Positions 1 through 10,488 of a stretch of DNA of 64,000 nt are shown here, one piece after another. Within the stretch, counting starts at the first letter, position 1. Each line of letters begins with the position of its first letter. The notes beneath the pieces are model-generated. The model was given only the letters and a program-made list of their open reading frames with translations, ran no database searches and was not told the origin of the DNA. Origin of the DNA: Hydractinia symbiolongicarpus (lineage: Eukaryota > Cnidaria > Hydrozoa > Anthoathecata > Hydractiniidae); assembly GCF_029227915.1 (NCBI RefSeq), contig NC_079881.1, positions 28,497,501 through 28,561,500 of the forward strand. Reading direction: 5' to 3'. Position numbers and translations under genes: made by a program.

Positions 1-342
1 AGACGCTGAATAAAAGAAGTTTAATCGCCGGCAAACGAAAACCCACGACTTCCCGTAACTCCCGAACTCGGCCCGTATAGTCAAAAGTATAAAAAGAAAG
101 TACCTAGGGAGTAAACTCATTTCCCGAACGATTTTTCAAATTATTTCTGCACCACTAGAACGAAGAGACTTGTAGCTTTCCAAAATGTTTTCATTTTTAA
201 TGGGACGCTTAATGAAAGAGGTTTAATCGCCGGCAAACGAAAACCCGCGATTTCCCGTAAATCCCGGGCTTGTCCCGTATAGTCGAATGTATACAAAGAA
301 AGTACCCTGTGAGTAAACTCATTTCCAGAACGATTTTTTAAA

Positions 343-545
343 TTATCTTTTCACCACTAAATCGCATGAGACTTGTAGTTTTCAAAAATGTTTTTATTTT
401 TGATGAGACGCTGAATAAAAGAAGTTTAATCGCCGGCAAACGAAAACCTGCGATTTCCCGTAAATCCCAGACTCGGCCCGTATAGTCAAAAGTATACAAA
501 GAAAGTACCCAGGGAGTAAACTCATTTCCCGAACGATTTTTTAAA
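343..545 (+). repeat. Example of monomer type B
   Basis: This copy is 203 bp. Type B has the head TTATCTTTTCACCACTAAAT followed by CGCATGAG, and a middle with TAAATCCCAGACTCGG, where the CpG of CCCGGAC seen in other types is replaced by CCCAGAC. Later copies carry TGTATTC in the dyad loop region and CTGAGATTTCC in place of CTGCGATTTCC. Type B follows type A nearly everywhere, so A-B is the most stable neighbour pair in the array. Confidence 0.8.
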
Positions 546-748
546 TTACTTTTTCACCACTAAAACGCATGAGACTTGTAGTTTTCAAAAATGTTTTCAT
601 TTTTGATGAGACGCTGAATAAAAGAAGTTTAATCGCCGGCAAACGAAAACCCGCCATATCCCGTAAACCCCGGACTCGGCCCGTATAGTCAAAATAGTAC
701 AAAGAAAGTACCCAGGGAGTAAACTTATTTCCCGAACGATTTTTCAAA
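546..748 (+). repeat. Example of monomer type C
   Basis: This copy is 203 bp. The head is TTACTTTTTCACCACTAAAA and the middle reads CCCGCCATATCCCGTAAACC, or CCCGCCATTTCCC in other copies. In this copy the GTATAC palindrome is rearranged to TAGTAC (AAAATAGTACAAAG). Type C bodies are also found under other heads, for example behind the TTATTATTTC head in the tetramer region near 7 kb, which shows that heads and bodies have been reshuffled. Confidence 0.75.
587..604. other. Conserved 7-bp hairpin dyad with TTTT loop (example)
   Basis: AAAAATG and CATTTTT are perfect inverted complements separated by TTTT, in a stretch next to TTTTC or TTTTT. It is present in most monomers at consensus positions 42-59. 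Types G, H and I carry changes that weaken or break one arm, and in some B types the loop reads TATT with the arms intact. It could extrude as a short hairpin or simply be an A/T-rich bendable tract. Confidence 0.6.
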
Positions 749-951
749 TTACTTTTTCACCACTAAAACGCATGAGACTTGTAGTTTTTAAAAATGTTTT
801 CATTTTTGATGAGACGCTGAATAAAAGAAGTTTAATCGCCGGCAAACGAAAACCTGCGATTTCCCGTAAATCCCGGACTCGGCCTGTAAAGTCAAAAGTA
901 TACAAAAAAAGTACCCAGGGAGTAAACTCATTTCTCGAACGATTTTTCAAA
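749..951 (+). repeat. Example of monomer type D
   Basis: This copy is 203 bp. It shares the TTACTTTTTCACC head with type C but has TTTTTAAAAATG in the A/T tract, CCTGCGATTTCCC in the middle, and GGCCTGTAAAGTC where most monomers read GGCCCGTATAGTC. The change removes both a CpG and the left arm of the GTATA dyad. The TACAAAAAAAG tract, replacing TACAAAGAAAG, is linked to it. Confidence 0.75.
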
Positions 952-1154
952 TGATTATTTCACCACTAAAGCCCATGAGACTTGTAGTTTTTAAAAATGT
1001 TTTCATTTTTGATGAGACGCTGAATAAAAGAAGTTTAATCGCCGGCAAACGAAAACCTGCGACTTCCCGTAACTCCCGGACTCGGCCCGTATAGTCAAAA
1101 TAGTACAAAGAAAGTACCCAGGGAGTAAACTCATTTCTCGAACGATTTTTCAAA
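952..1154 (+). repeat. Example of monomer type E
   Basis: This copy is 203 bp. It begins TGATTATTTCACCACTAAAG then CCCATGAG, and has GCGACTTCCCGTAACTCCCG in the middle (C at two sites where most types have T or A). A sub-variant reading GTAACACCCGG appears from about 9.6 kb to 19 kb. Many E copies have GTATAAAAAG in place of GTATACAAAG. E usually precedes type A. Confidence 0.75.
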
Positions 1155-2371
1155 TGATTATTTCACCACTAAAGCCCATGAGACTTGTAGTTTTTAAAAA
1201 TGTTTTCATTTTTGATGAGACGCTGAATAAAAGAAGTTTAATCGCCGGCAAACGAAAACCCACGACTTCCCGTAACTCCCGAACTCGGCCCGTATAGTCA
1301 AAAGTATAAAAAGAAAGTACCTAGGGAGTAAACTCATTTCCCGAACGATTTTTCAAATTATTTCTGCACCACTAGAACGAAGAGACTTGTAGCTTTCCAA
1401 AATGTTTTCATTTTTAATGGGACGCTTAATGAAAGAGGTTTAATCGCCGGCAAACGAAAACCCGCGATTTCCCGTAAATCCCGGGCTTGTCCCGTATAGT
1501 CGAATGTATACAAAGAAAGTACCCTGTGAGTAAACTCATTTCCAGAACGATTTTTTAAATTATCTTTTCACCACTAAATCGCATGAGACTTGTAGTTTTC
1601 AAAAATGTTTTTATTTTTGATGAGACGCTGAATAAAAGAAGTTTAATCGCCGGCAAACGAAAACCTGCGATTTCCCGTAAATCCCAGACTCGGCCCGTAT
1701 AGTCAAAAGTATACAAAGAAAGTACCCAGGGAGTAAACTCATTTCCCGAACGATTTTTTAAATTACTTTTTCACCACTAAAACGCATGAGACTTGTAGTT
1801 TTCAAAAATGTTTTCATTTTTGATGAGACGCTGAATAAAAGAAGTTTAATCGCCGGCAAACGAAAACCCGCCATATCCCGTAAACCCCGGACTCGGCCCG
1901 TATAGTCAAAATAGTACAAAGAAAGTACCCAGGGAGTAAACTTATTTCCCGAACGATTTTTCAAATTACTTTTTCACCACTAAAACGCATGAGACTTGTA
2001 GTTTTTAAAAATGTTTTCATTTTTGATGAGACGCTGAATAAAAGAAGTTTAATCGCCGGCAAACGAAAACCTGCGATTTCCCGTAAATCCCGGACTCGGC
2101 CTGTAAAGTCAAAAGTATACAAAAAAAGTACCCAGGGAGTAAACTCATTTCTCGAACGATTTTTCAAATGATTATTTCACCACTAAAGCCCATGAGACTT
2201 GTAGTTTTTAAAAATGTTTTCATTTTTGATGAGACGCTGAATAAAAGAAGTTTAATCGCCGGCAAACGAAAACCTGCGACTTCCCGTAACTCCCGGACTC
2301 GGCCCGTATAGTCAAAAGTATAAAAAGAAAGTACCCAAGGAGTAAACTGATTTCCCGAACGATTTTTCAAA

Positions 2372-2980
2372 TTATTTCTGCACCACTAGAACGAATGAGA
2401 CTTGTAGTTTTCAAAAATGTTTTCATTTTTAATGAGACGCTTAATGAAAGAGGTTTAATCGCCGGCAAACGAAAACCCGCGATTTCCCGTAAATCCCGGG
2501 CTTGTCCCGTATAGTCGAATGTATACAAAGAAAGTACCCTGTGAGTAAACTTATTTCCCGAACGATTTTTTAAATTACTTTTTCACCACTAAAACGCATG
2601 AGACTTGTAGTTTTTAAAAATGTTTTCATTTTTGATGAGACGCTGAATAAAAGAAGTTTAATCGCCGGCAAACGAAAACCCGCGATTTCCCGTAAATCCC
2701 GGGCTTGTCCCGTATAGTCGAATGTATACAAAGAAAGTACCCTGTGAGTAAACTCATTTCCAGAACGATTTTTTAAATTATCTTTTCACCACTAAATCGC
2801 ATGAGACTTGTAGTTTTCAAAAATGTTTTTATTTTTGATGAGACGCTGAATAAAAGAAGTTTAATCGCCGGCAAACGAAAACCCGCCATATCCCGTAAAC
2901 CCCGGACTCGGCCCGTATAGTCAAAATAGTACAAAGAAAGTACCCAGGGAGTAAACTTATTTCCCGAACGATTTTTTAAA
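2372..2980 (+). repeat. Three successive hybrid monomers at an HOR break
   Basis: Three monomers in a row join parts of different subtypes. The one starting at 2372 has a type A head and middle but ends with the type C tail (GTAAACTTATTTCCCG). The next, at about 2575, has a type D head and A/T tract joined to a type A body. The one at about 2778 has a type B head joined to a type C body (CCCGCCATATCCCG). Regular D and E monomers follow. This is the pattern expected from unequal exchange or gene conversion with breakpoints inside monomers. Confidence 0.7.
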
Positions 2981-3589
2981 TTACTTTTTCACCACTAAAA
3001 CGCATGAGACTTGTAGTTTTTAAAAATGTTTTCATTTTTGATGAGACGCTGAATAAAGGAAGTTTAATCGCCGGCAAACGAAAACCTGCGATTTCCCGTA
3101 AATCCCGGACTCGGCCTGTAAAGTCAAAAGTATACAAAAAAAGTACCCAGGGAGTAAACTCATTTCTCGAACGATTTTTCAAATGATTATTTCACCACTA
3201 AAGCCCATGAGACTTGTAGTTTTTAAAAATGTTTTCATTTTTGATGAGACGCTGAATAAAAGAAGTTTAATCGCCGGCAAACGAAAACCTGCGACTTCCC
3301 GTAACTCCAGGACTCGGTCGGTATAGTCAAAAGTGCAAAAAGAAAGTACCCAGGGAGTAAACTCATTTCCCGAACGATTTTTCAAATTACTTTTTCACCA
3401 CTAAAACGCATGAGACTTGTAGTTTTCAAAAATGTTTTCATTTTTGATGAGACGCTGAATAAAAGAAGTTTAATCGCCGGCAAACGAAAACCTGCGATTT
3501 CCCGTAAATCCCGGACTCGGCCTGTAAAGGCAAAGGTATACAAAAAAAGTACCCAGGGAGTAAACTCAATTCCCGAACGATTTTTTAAA
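2981..3589 (+). repeat. D-E-D monomer run joining hexamer and pentamer regions
   Basis: Three monomers: a type D copy with the private change AATAAAGGAAG, an E copy with an unusual GACTCGGTCGGTATAG and AGTGCAAAAAG, and a further D-like copy reading AAAGGCAAAGG. No larger repeat unit is obvious. This is the transition between the hexamer and pentamer organisations. Confidence 0.6.
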
Positions 3590-5618
3590 TTATTATTTCA
3601 CCACTAAAGCCCATGAGACTTGTAGTTTTTAAAAATGTTTTCATTTTTGATGAGACGCTTAATGAAAGAGGTTTAATCGCCGGCAAACGAAAACCCGCGA
3701 TTTCCCTTAAATCCCGGGCTTGTCCCGTATAGTCGAATGTATACAAAGAAAGTACCCTGTGAGTAAACTCATTTCCAGAACGATTTTTTAAATTATCTTT
3801 TCACCACTAAATCGCATGAGACTTGTAGTTTTCAAAAATGTATTCATTTTTGATGAGACGCTGAATAAAAGAGGTTTAATCGCCGGCAAACAAAAACCTG
3901 AGATTTCCCGTAAATCCCAGACTCGGCCCGTATAGTCAAAAGTATACAAAGAAAGTACCCAGGGAGTAAACTCATTTCCCGAACGATTTTTTAAATTATT
4001 ATTTCACCACTAAAGCCCATGGGACTTGTAGTTTTTAAAAATGTTTTCATTTTTGATGAGACGCTGAATAAATGGAGTTTAATCGCCGGCAAACGAAAAC
4101 CCGCCATTTCCCGTAAACCCCGGACTCGGCCCGTATAGTCACAAGTATACAAAGAAAATACCCGGGGAGTAAACTCATTTCCCGAACGATTTTTTAAATT
4201 ACTTTTTCACCACTAAAACGCATGAGACTTGTAGTTTTCAAAAATGTTTTCATTTTTGATAAGACGCTGAATAAAAGAAGTTTAATCGCCGGCAAACGAA
4301 AACCTGCGATTTCCCGTAACTCCCGGACTCGCCCCGTATAGTCAAAAGTATAAAAAGAAAGTACCCAAGGAGTAAACTGATTTCCCGAACGATTTTTTAA
4401 ATTATTATTTCACCACTAAAGCCCATGAGACTTGTAGTTTTTAAAAATGTTTTCATTTTTGATGAGACGCTGAATAAAAGAAGTTTAATCGCCGGCAAAC
4501 GAAAACCCGCGACTTCCCGTAACTCCCGGACTCGGCCCGTATAGTCAAAAGTATAAAAATAAAGTACCCAAGGAGTAAACTGATTTCCCGAACGATTTTT
4601 CAAATTATTTCTGCACCACTAGAACGAATGAGACTTGTAGTTTTCAAAAATGTTTTCATTTTTAATGAGACGCTTAATGAAAGAGGTTTAATCGCCGGCA
4701 AACGAAAACCCGCGATTTCCCGTAATCCCCGGGCTTGTCCCGTATAGTCGAATGTATACAAAGAAAGTACCCTGTGAGTAAACTCATTTCCAGAACGATT
4801 TTTTAAATTATCTTTTCACCACTAAATCGCATGAGACTTGTAGTTTTCAAAAATGTATTTATTTTTGATGAGACGCTGAATAAAAGAGGTTTAATCGCCG
4901 GCAAACGAAAACCTGAGATTTCCCGTAAATCCCAGACTCGGCCCGTATAGTCAAAAGTATACAAAGAAAGTACCCAGGGAGTATACTCATTTCCCGAACG
5001 ATTTTTTAAATTATTATTTCACCACTAAAGCCCATGAGACTTGTAGTTTTTAAAAATGTTTTCATTTTTGATGAGACGCTGAATAAATGGAGTTTAATCG
5101 CCGGCAAACGAAAACCCGCCATTTCCCGTAAACCCCGGACTCGGCCCGTATAGTCAAAAGTATAAAAAGAAAATACCCGGGGAGTAAACTCATTTCCCGA
5201 ACGATTTTTTAAATTACTTTTTCACCACTAAAACGCATGAGACTTGTAGTTTTCAAAATTGTTTTCATTTTTGATGAGACGCTGAAGAAAAGAAGTTTAA
5301 TCGCCAGCAAACAAAACCTGCGATTTCCCGTATATCCCGGACTCGGCCTGTAAAGTCAAAAGTATACAAAAAAAGTACCCAGGCAGTAAACTCATTTCCT
5401 GAACGATTTTTTAAATTATTATTTCACCACTAAAGTCCATGAGACTTGTAGTTTTTAAAAATGTTTTCATTTTTGATGATACGCTGAATAAAAGAAGTTT
5501 AATCGCCGGCAAACGAAAACCCGCGAATTCCCGTAACTCCCGGACTCGGCCCGTATAGTCAAAAGTATACAAAGAAAGTACCCAGGGAGTAGACTCATTT
5601 CCCGAACGATTTTTCAAA
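3590..5618 (+). repeat. Pentameric higher-order repeat, unit about 1,015 bp, two copies
   Basis: Monomers at 3590-4604 and 4605-5618 follow the same order: A body, B (with AAAAGAGG and CTGAGATTTCC), a C-type monomer with GAATAAATGGAG, then D/E-like and E. The TAAATGGAG marker is at about 4070 and 5084, 1,014 bp apart. The copies differ by scattered substitutions, so this unit is older or less homogenised than the hexamer to its left. Confidence 0.75.
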
Positions 5619-5751
5619 TTATTTCTGCACCACTAGAACGAATGAGACTTGTAGTTTTCAAAAATGTTTTCATTTTTAATGAGACGCTTAATGAAAGAGG
5701 TTTAATTGCCGGCAAACGAAAACCCGCGATTTCCCGTAAATCCCGGGCTTG

Positions 5752-5767
5752 TCCCGTATAGTCGAAT
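5752..5767 (-). other. CENP-B-box-like motif with short spacer (type A example)
   Basis: On the minus strand this reads ATTCGACTATACGGGA. The CENP-B box core is usually written nTTCGnnnnAnnCGGGn. Here TTCG, A and CGGG are all present in order, but three bases rather than four separate TTCG from A. The same sequence is found in nearly all type A monomers. Other types have TTTG in place of TTCG, and type I has TTCA. Binding is not shown by the sequence, and the one-base shorter spacing may prevent it. Confidence 0.35.
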
Positions 5768-5773
5768 GTATAC
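5756..5773. other. GTATA/TATAC dyad with 8-base loop (example)
   Basis: GTATA and TATAC are inverted complements eight bases apart, at consensus positions 138-142 and 151-155. The right arm lies within a GTATAC palindrome. In type A the loop holds the GTCGAATG variant. Type D loses the left arm (GTAAA) and many E copies lose the right arm (GTATAAAAAG). Confidence 0.5.
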
Positions 5774-6836
5774 AAAGAAAGTACCCTGTGAGTAAACTCA
5801 TTTCCAGAACGATTTTTTAAATTATTATTTCACCACTAAAGCCCATGAGACTTGTAGTTTTTAAAAATGTTTTCATTTTTGATGAGACGCTGAATAAAAG
5901 AAGTTTAATCGCCGGCAAACGAAAACCCGCGACTTTCTGTAACTCCCGGACTCGGCCCGTATAGTCAAAAGTATAAAAAGAAAGTACCCAAGGAGTAAAC
6001 TGATTTCCCGAACGATTTTTCAAATTATTTCTGCACCACTAGAACGAATGAGACTTGTAGTTTTCAAAAATGTTTTCATTTTTAATAAGACGCTTGTTGA
6101 AAGAGGTTTTATTGCCGGCAAACGAAAACCCGCGATTTCCCGTAAATCCCAGGCTTGTCCCGTATAGTCGAATGTATGCAAAGAAAGTACCCTGTGAGTA
6201 AACTCACTTCCAGAACGATTTTTTAAATTATCTTTTCACCACTAAATCGCATGAGACTTGTAGTTTTCAAAAATTTATTCATTTTTGATGAGACGCTGAA
6301 TAAAAGAAGTTTAATCGCCGGCAAACGAAAACCTGAGATTTCCCGTAAATCCCAGACTCGGCCCGTATAGTCAAAAGTATACAAAGAAAGTACCCAGGGA
6401 GTAAACTCATTTCCCGAACGATTTTTTAAATTATTATTTCACCACTAAAGCCCATGAGACTTGTAGTTTTTAAAAATGTTTTCATTTTTGATGAGACGCT
6501 GAATAAATGGAGTTTAATCGCCGGCAAACGAAAGCCTGCGATTTCCCGTAAATCCCAGACTCGGCCCGTATAGTCAAAAGTATACAAAGAAAGTACCCAG
6601 GGAGTAAACTCATTTCCCGAACGATTTTTTAAATTATTATTTCACCACTAAAGCCCATGAGACTTGTAGTTTTCAAAAATGTTTTCATTTTTGATGAGAC
6701 GCTGAATAAAAGAAGTTTAATCGCCGGCAAACGAAAACCTGCGATTTCCCGTAAATCCCAGACTCGGTCTGTATAGTCAAAAGTATACAAAGAAAGTACC
6801 CAGGGAGTAAACTCATTTCCCGAACGATTTTTTAAA

Positions 6837-9272
6837 TTATTATTTCACCACTAAAGCCCATGAGACTTGTAGTTTTTAAAAATGTTTTTATTTTTGATGA
6901 GACGCTGAATAAAAGAAGTTTAATCGCCGGCAAACGAAAACCCGCCATTTCCCGTAAACCCCGGACTCGGCCCGTATAGTCAAAAGTATACAAGGAAAGT
7001 ACCCAGGGAGTAAACTCATTTCCCGAACGATTTTTTAAATTACTTTTTCACCACTAAAACGCATGAGACTTGTAGTTTTCAAAAATGTTTTCATTTTTGA
7101 TGAGACGCTGAATAAAAGAAGTTTAATCGCCGCCAAACGAAAACCCGCGACTTCCCGTAACTCCCGGACTCGGCCCGTATAGTCAAAATTATAAAATGAA
7201 AGTACCCAGGGAGTAAACTCATTTCCCGAACGATTTTTCAAATTATTTCTGCACCACTAGAACGAATGAGACTTGCAGTTTTCAAAAATGTTTTCATTTT
7301 TAATGAGACGCTTAATGAAAGAGGTTTAATCGCCATCAAACGAAAACCCGCGATTTCCCGTAAATCCCGGGCTTGTCCCGTATAGTCGAATGTATACAAA
7401 GAAAGTACCCTACGGGTAAACTCATTTCCAGAACGATTTTGTAAATTATCTTTTCATCACTAAATCGCATGAGACTTGTAGTTTTCAAAAATGTTTTCAT
7501 TTTTGATGAGACGCTGAATAAAAGAAGTTTAATCGCCGGCAAACGAAAACCTGAGATTTCTCGTAAATCCCAGACTCGGCCCGTATAGTCAAAAGTATAC
7601 AAAGAAAGTACCCAGGGAGTAAACTCATTTCCCGAACGATTTTTTAAATTATTATTTCACCACTAAAGCCCATGAGACTTGTAGTTTTTAAAAATGTTTT
7701 CATTTTTGATGAGACGCTGAATAAAAGAAGTTTAATCGCCGGCAAACGAAAACCCGCCATTTCCCGTAAACCCCGGACTCTGCCCGTATAGTCAAAAGTA
7801 TACAAAGAAAGTACCCAGGGAGTAAACTCATTTCCCGAACGATTTTTTAAATTACTTTTTCACCACTAAAACGCATGAGACTTGTAGTTTTCAAAAATGT
7901 TTTCATTTTTGATGAGACGCTGAATAAAAGAAGTTTAATCGCCGGCAAACGAAAACCCGCGACTTCCCGTAACTCCCGGACTCGGCCCGTATAGTCAAAA
8001 GTATAAAATGAAAGTACCCGGGGAGTAAACTCATTTCCCGAACGATTTTTCAAATTATTTCTGCACCACTAGAACGAATGAGACTTGTAGTTTTCAAAAA
8101 AGTTTTCATTTTTAATGAGACGCTTAATGAAAGAGGTTTAATTGCCGGCAAACGAAAACCCGCGATTATCCGTAAATCCCGGGCTTGTCCCGTATAGTCG
8201 AATGTATACAAAGAAAGTACCCTGCGAGTAAACTCATTTCCAGAACGATTTTTTAAATTATCTTTTCACCACTAAATCGCATGAGACTTGTAGTTTTCAA
8301 AAATGTTTTCATTTTTGATGAGACGCTGAATAAAAGAAGTTTAATAGCCGGCAAACGAAAACCTGAGATTTCCCGTAAATCCCAGATTCGGCCCGTATAG
8401 TCAAAAGTATACAAAGAAAGTACCCAGGGAGTAAACTCATTTCCCGAACGATTTTTTAAATTATTATTTCACCACTAAAGCCCATGAGACTTGTAGTTTT
8501 TAAAAATGTTTTCATTTTTGATGAGACGCTGAATAAAAGAAGTTTAATCGCCGGCAAACGAAAACCCGCCATTTCCCGTAAACCCCGGACTCTGCCCGTA
8601 TAGTCAAAAGTATACAAAGAAAGTACCCAGGGAGTAAACTCATTTCCCGAACGATTTTTTAAATTACTTTTTCACCACTAAAACGCATGAGACTTGTAGT
8701 TTTTAAAATTGTTTTCATTTTTGATGAGACGCTGAGTAAAAGAAGTTTAATCGCCGGCAAACGAAAACCTGCGACTTCCCGTAACTTCCGGACTCGGCCC
8801 GTATAGTCAAAAGTATAAAAAGAAAGTACCCAGGGAGTAAACTCATTTCCCGAACGATTTTTCAAATTATTTCTGTACCACTAGAACAAATGAGACTTGC
8901 AGTTTTCAAAAATGTTTTCATTTTTAATGAGACGCTTAATGAAAGAGGTTTAATCGCCGGCAAACGAAAACCCGCGATTTCCCTTAAATCCCGGGCTTGT
9001 TCCGTATAGTCGAATGTATACAAAGAAAGTACCCTGTGAGTAAACTCATTTCCAGAACGACTTTTTAAATTATCTTTTCACCACTAAATCGCATGAGACT
9101 TGTAGTTTTCAAAAATGTTTTCATTTTTGATGAGACGCTGAATAAAAGAAGTTTAATCGCCGGCAAACGAAAATCTGCGATTTCCCGTAAACCCTGGACT
9201 CGGCCCGTATAGTCAAAAGTATACAAAAAAAGTACGCAGGGAGTAAACTCATATCCCGAAAGATTTTTTAAA
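6837..9272 (+). repeat. Tetrameric higher-order repeat, unit 812 bp, three copies
   Basis: Monomer starts at 6837, 7649 and 8461 begin three 812-bp units of the order C body with TTATTATTTC head, E body with TTACTTTTTC head, A, B. Type A heads fall at 7243, 8055 and 8867, exactly 812 bp apart. The private GGACTCTGCCCG occurs in the second and third units (about 7780 and 8592) but not the first, so those two are more closely related. The last B monomer (9070) has changed its middle to GTAAACCCTGG, which leads into the next block. Confidence 0.85.
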
Positions 9273-10488
9273 TTATTATTTCACCACTAAAGCCCATAAG
9301 ACTTGTAGTTTTCAAAAATGTTTTCATTTTTGATGAGACGCTGAATAAAAGAAGTTTAATCGCCGGCAAACGAAAACCTGCGATTTCCCGTAAACCCTGG
9401 ACTCGGCCCGTATAGTCAAAAGTATACAAAAAAAGTACCCAGGGAGTAAACTCATATCCCGAACGATTTTTTAAATTATTATTTCACCACTAAAGCCCAT
9501 GAGACTTGTAGTTTTTAAAAATGTGTTCATTTTTGATGAGACGCTGAATAGAAGAAGTTTAATCGCCGGCAAACGAAAACCCGCGACTTCCCGTAACACC
9601 CGGACTCGGCCCGTATAGTCAAAAGTATACAAAGAAAGTACCCAGGGAGTAAACTCATTTCCCGAACGATTTTTTAAATATTTTTTCACCACTAAAACGC
9701 ATGAGACTTGTAGTTTTCAAAAAAGTTTTCATTTTTAATGAGAGGCTTAATTAAAGAGGTTTAATTGCCGGCAAACGAAAACCCGCGATTTCCCGTAAAT
9801 CCCGGGCTTGTCCCGTATAGTCGAATGTATACAAAGAAAGTACCCTGTGAGTAAACTCATTTCCCGAACGATTTTATAAATTATTATTTCACCACTAAAG
9901 CCCATAAGACTTGTAGTTTTTAAAAATGTTTTAATTTTTGATGAGACGCTGAATAAAAGAAGTTTAATCGCCGGCAAACGAAAACCTGCGATTTCCCGTA
10001 AACCCTGGACTCGGCCCGTATAGTCAAAAGTATACAAAAAAAGTACCCAGGGAGTAAACTCATATCCCGAACGATTTTTTAAATTATTATTTCACCACTA
10101 AAGCCCATGAGACTTGTAGTTTTTAAAAATGTTTTCATTTTTGATGAGACGCTGAATAAAAGAAGTTTAATCGCCGGCAAACGAAAACCCGCGACTTCCC
10201 GTAACACCCGGACTCGGCCCGTATAGTCAAAAGTATACAAAGAAAGTACCCAGGGAGTAAACTCATTTCCCGAACGATTTTTTAAATATTTTTTCACCAC
10301 TAAAACGCATGAGACTAGTAGTTTTCAAATAAGTTTTCATTTTTAATGAGAGGCTTAATGAAAGAGGTTTAATTGCCGGCAAACGAAAACCCGCGATTTC
10401 CCGTAAATCCCGGGCTTGTCCCGTATAGTCGAATGTATACAAAGAAAGTACCCTGTGAGTAAACTCATTTCCAGAACGATTTTTTAAA
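9273..10488 (+). repeat. Trimeric higher-order repeat, unit 608 bp, two copies
   Basis: Monomer starts are 9273, 9476, 9679 and 9881, 10084, 10287. Each trimer is a D-like monomer (GTAAACCCTGG), an E monomer with GTAACACCCGG, and a type A monomer. The A copies share a head deletion (TTTAAATATTTTTTC), GAGAGGCTTAAT, and a T-to-G change (AAAAGTTTTC) that weakens the A/T dyad. Confidence 0.82.

Larger units (their letters stand above)
1..2318 (+). repeat. Hexameric higher-order repeat, unit 1,217 bp, two copies
   Basis: Bases 1-1100 and 1218-2317 read the same in every stretch I compared, a shift of 1,217 bp (six monomers less one base). The missing base is the ACGAAGAG deletion in the type A monomer. 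The unit order is E-like, A, B, C, D, E. Several private variants recur at the same place in both copies (TAGCTTTCC, ATGGGACGC, CTAGGGAG, AATAGTAC). The copies part at 1101/2318, where the second reads AAGTATAAAAAG. Confidence 0.92.
5619..5821 (+). repeat. Example of monomer type A (carries the CENP-B-box-like motif)
   Basis: This copy is 203 bp. Type A is recognised by a head reading TTTCTGCACCACTAGAACG, by TTAATGAGACGCTTAATGAAAGAGG in place of the usual GATGAGACGCTGAATAAAAGAAG (these are described by their variant bases, not as new motifs), by CCCGGGCTTGTCCCG in the middle, by GTCGAATG where other types have GTCAAAAG, and by CCTGTGAG followed by TTTCCAGAACG near the end. In the first 10.5 kb the GTCGAATG variant occurs about 13 times, roughly one monomer in four, usually once per higher-order unit. 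Many type A copies have a 1-bp deletion in the head (ACGAAGAG for ACGAATGAG), for example at 141 and 20023, which makes them 202 bp. Confidence 0.85.
5619..6836 (+). repeat. Irregular A/E/B monomer mixture
   Basis: Six monomers without a clear repeated unit. Type A copies start at 5619 and 6025, only two monomers apart. The second has the unusual AATAAGACGCTTGTTGAAAG and GTATGCAAAG. A third left-flank copy of the TAAATGGAG marker lies near 6505. Confidence 0.6.

Noticed and set aside
75-130. Strict CENP-B box in the TTTTCGTTTGCCGGCGATT stretch (minus strand of the GCCGGC core)
   Set aside because: It begins TTCGTT like the box but lacks the fixed A and the CGGG. Only about 10 of 17 positions agree, so I do not call it a box. 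The type A motif is the better candidate.
600-720. Hammerhead ribozyme core (TGATGAG ... CGAAAAC in each monomer)
   Set aside because: Some satellites carry hammerheads, so I checked. The base before TGATGA is T where the catalytic core needs C, the 30 or so bases between the two core parts do not form a stem II that closes on them, and the GTC downstream is not flanked by arms complementary to the sequence after GAAA or before TGATGA.
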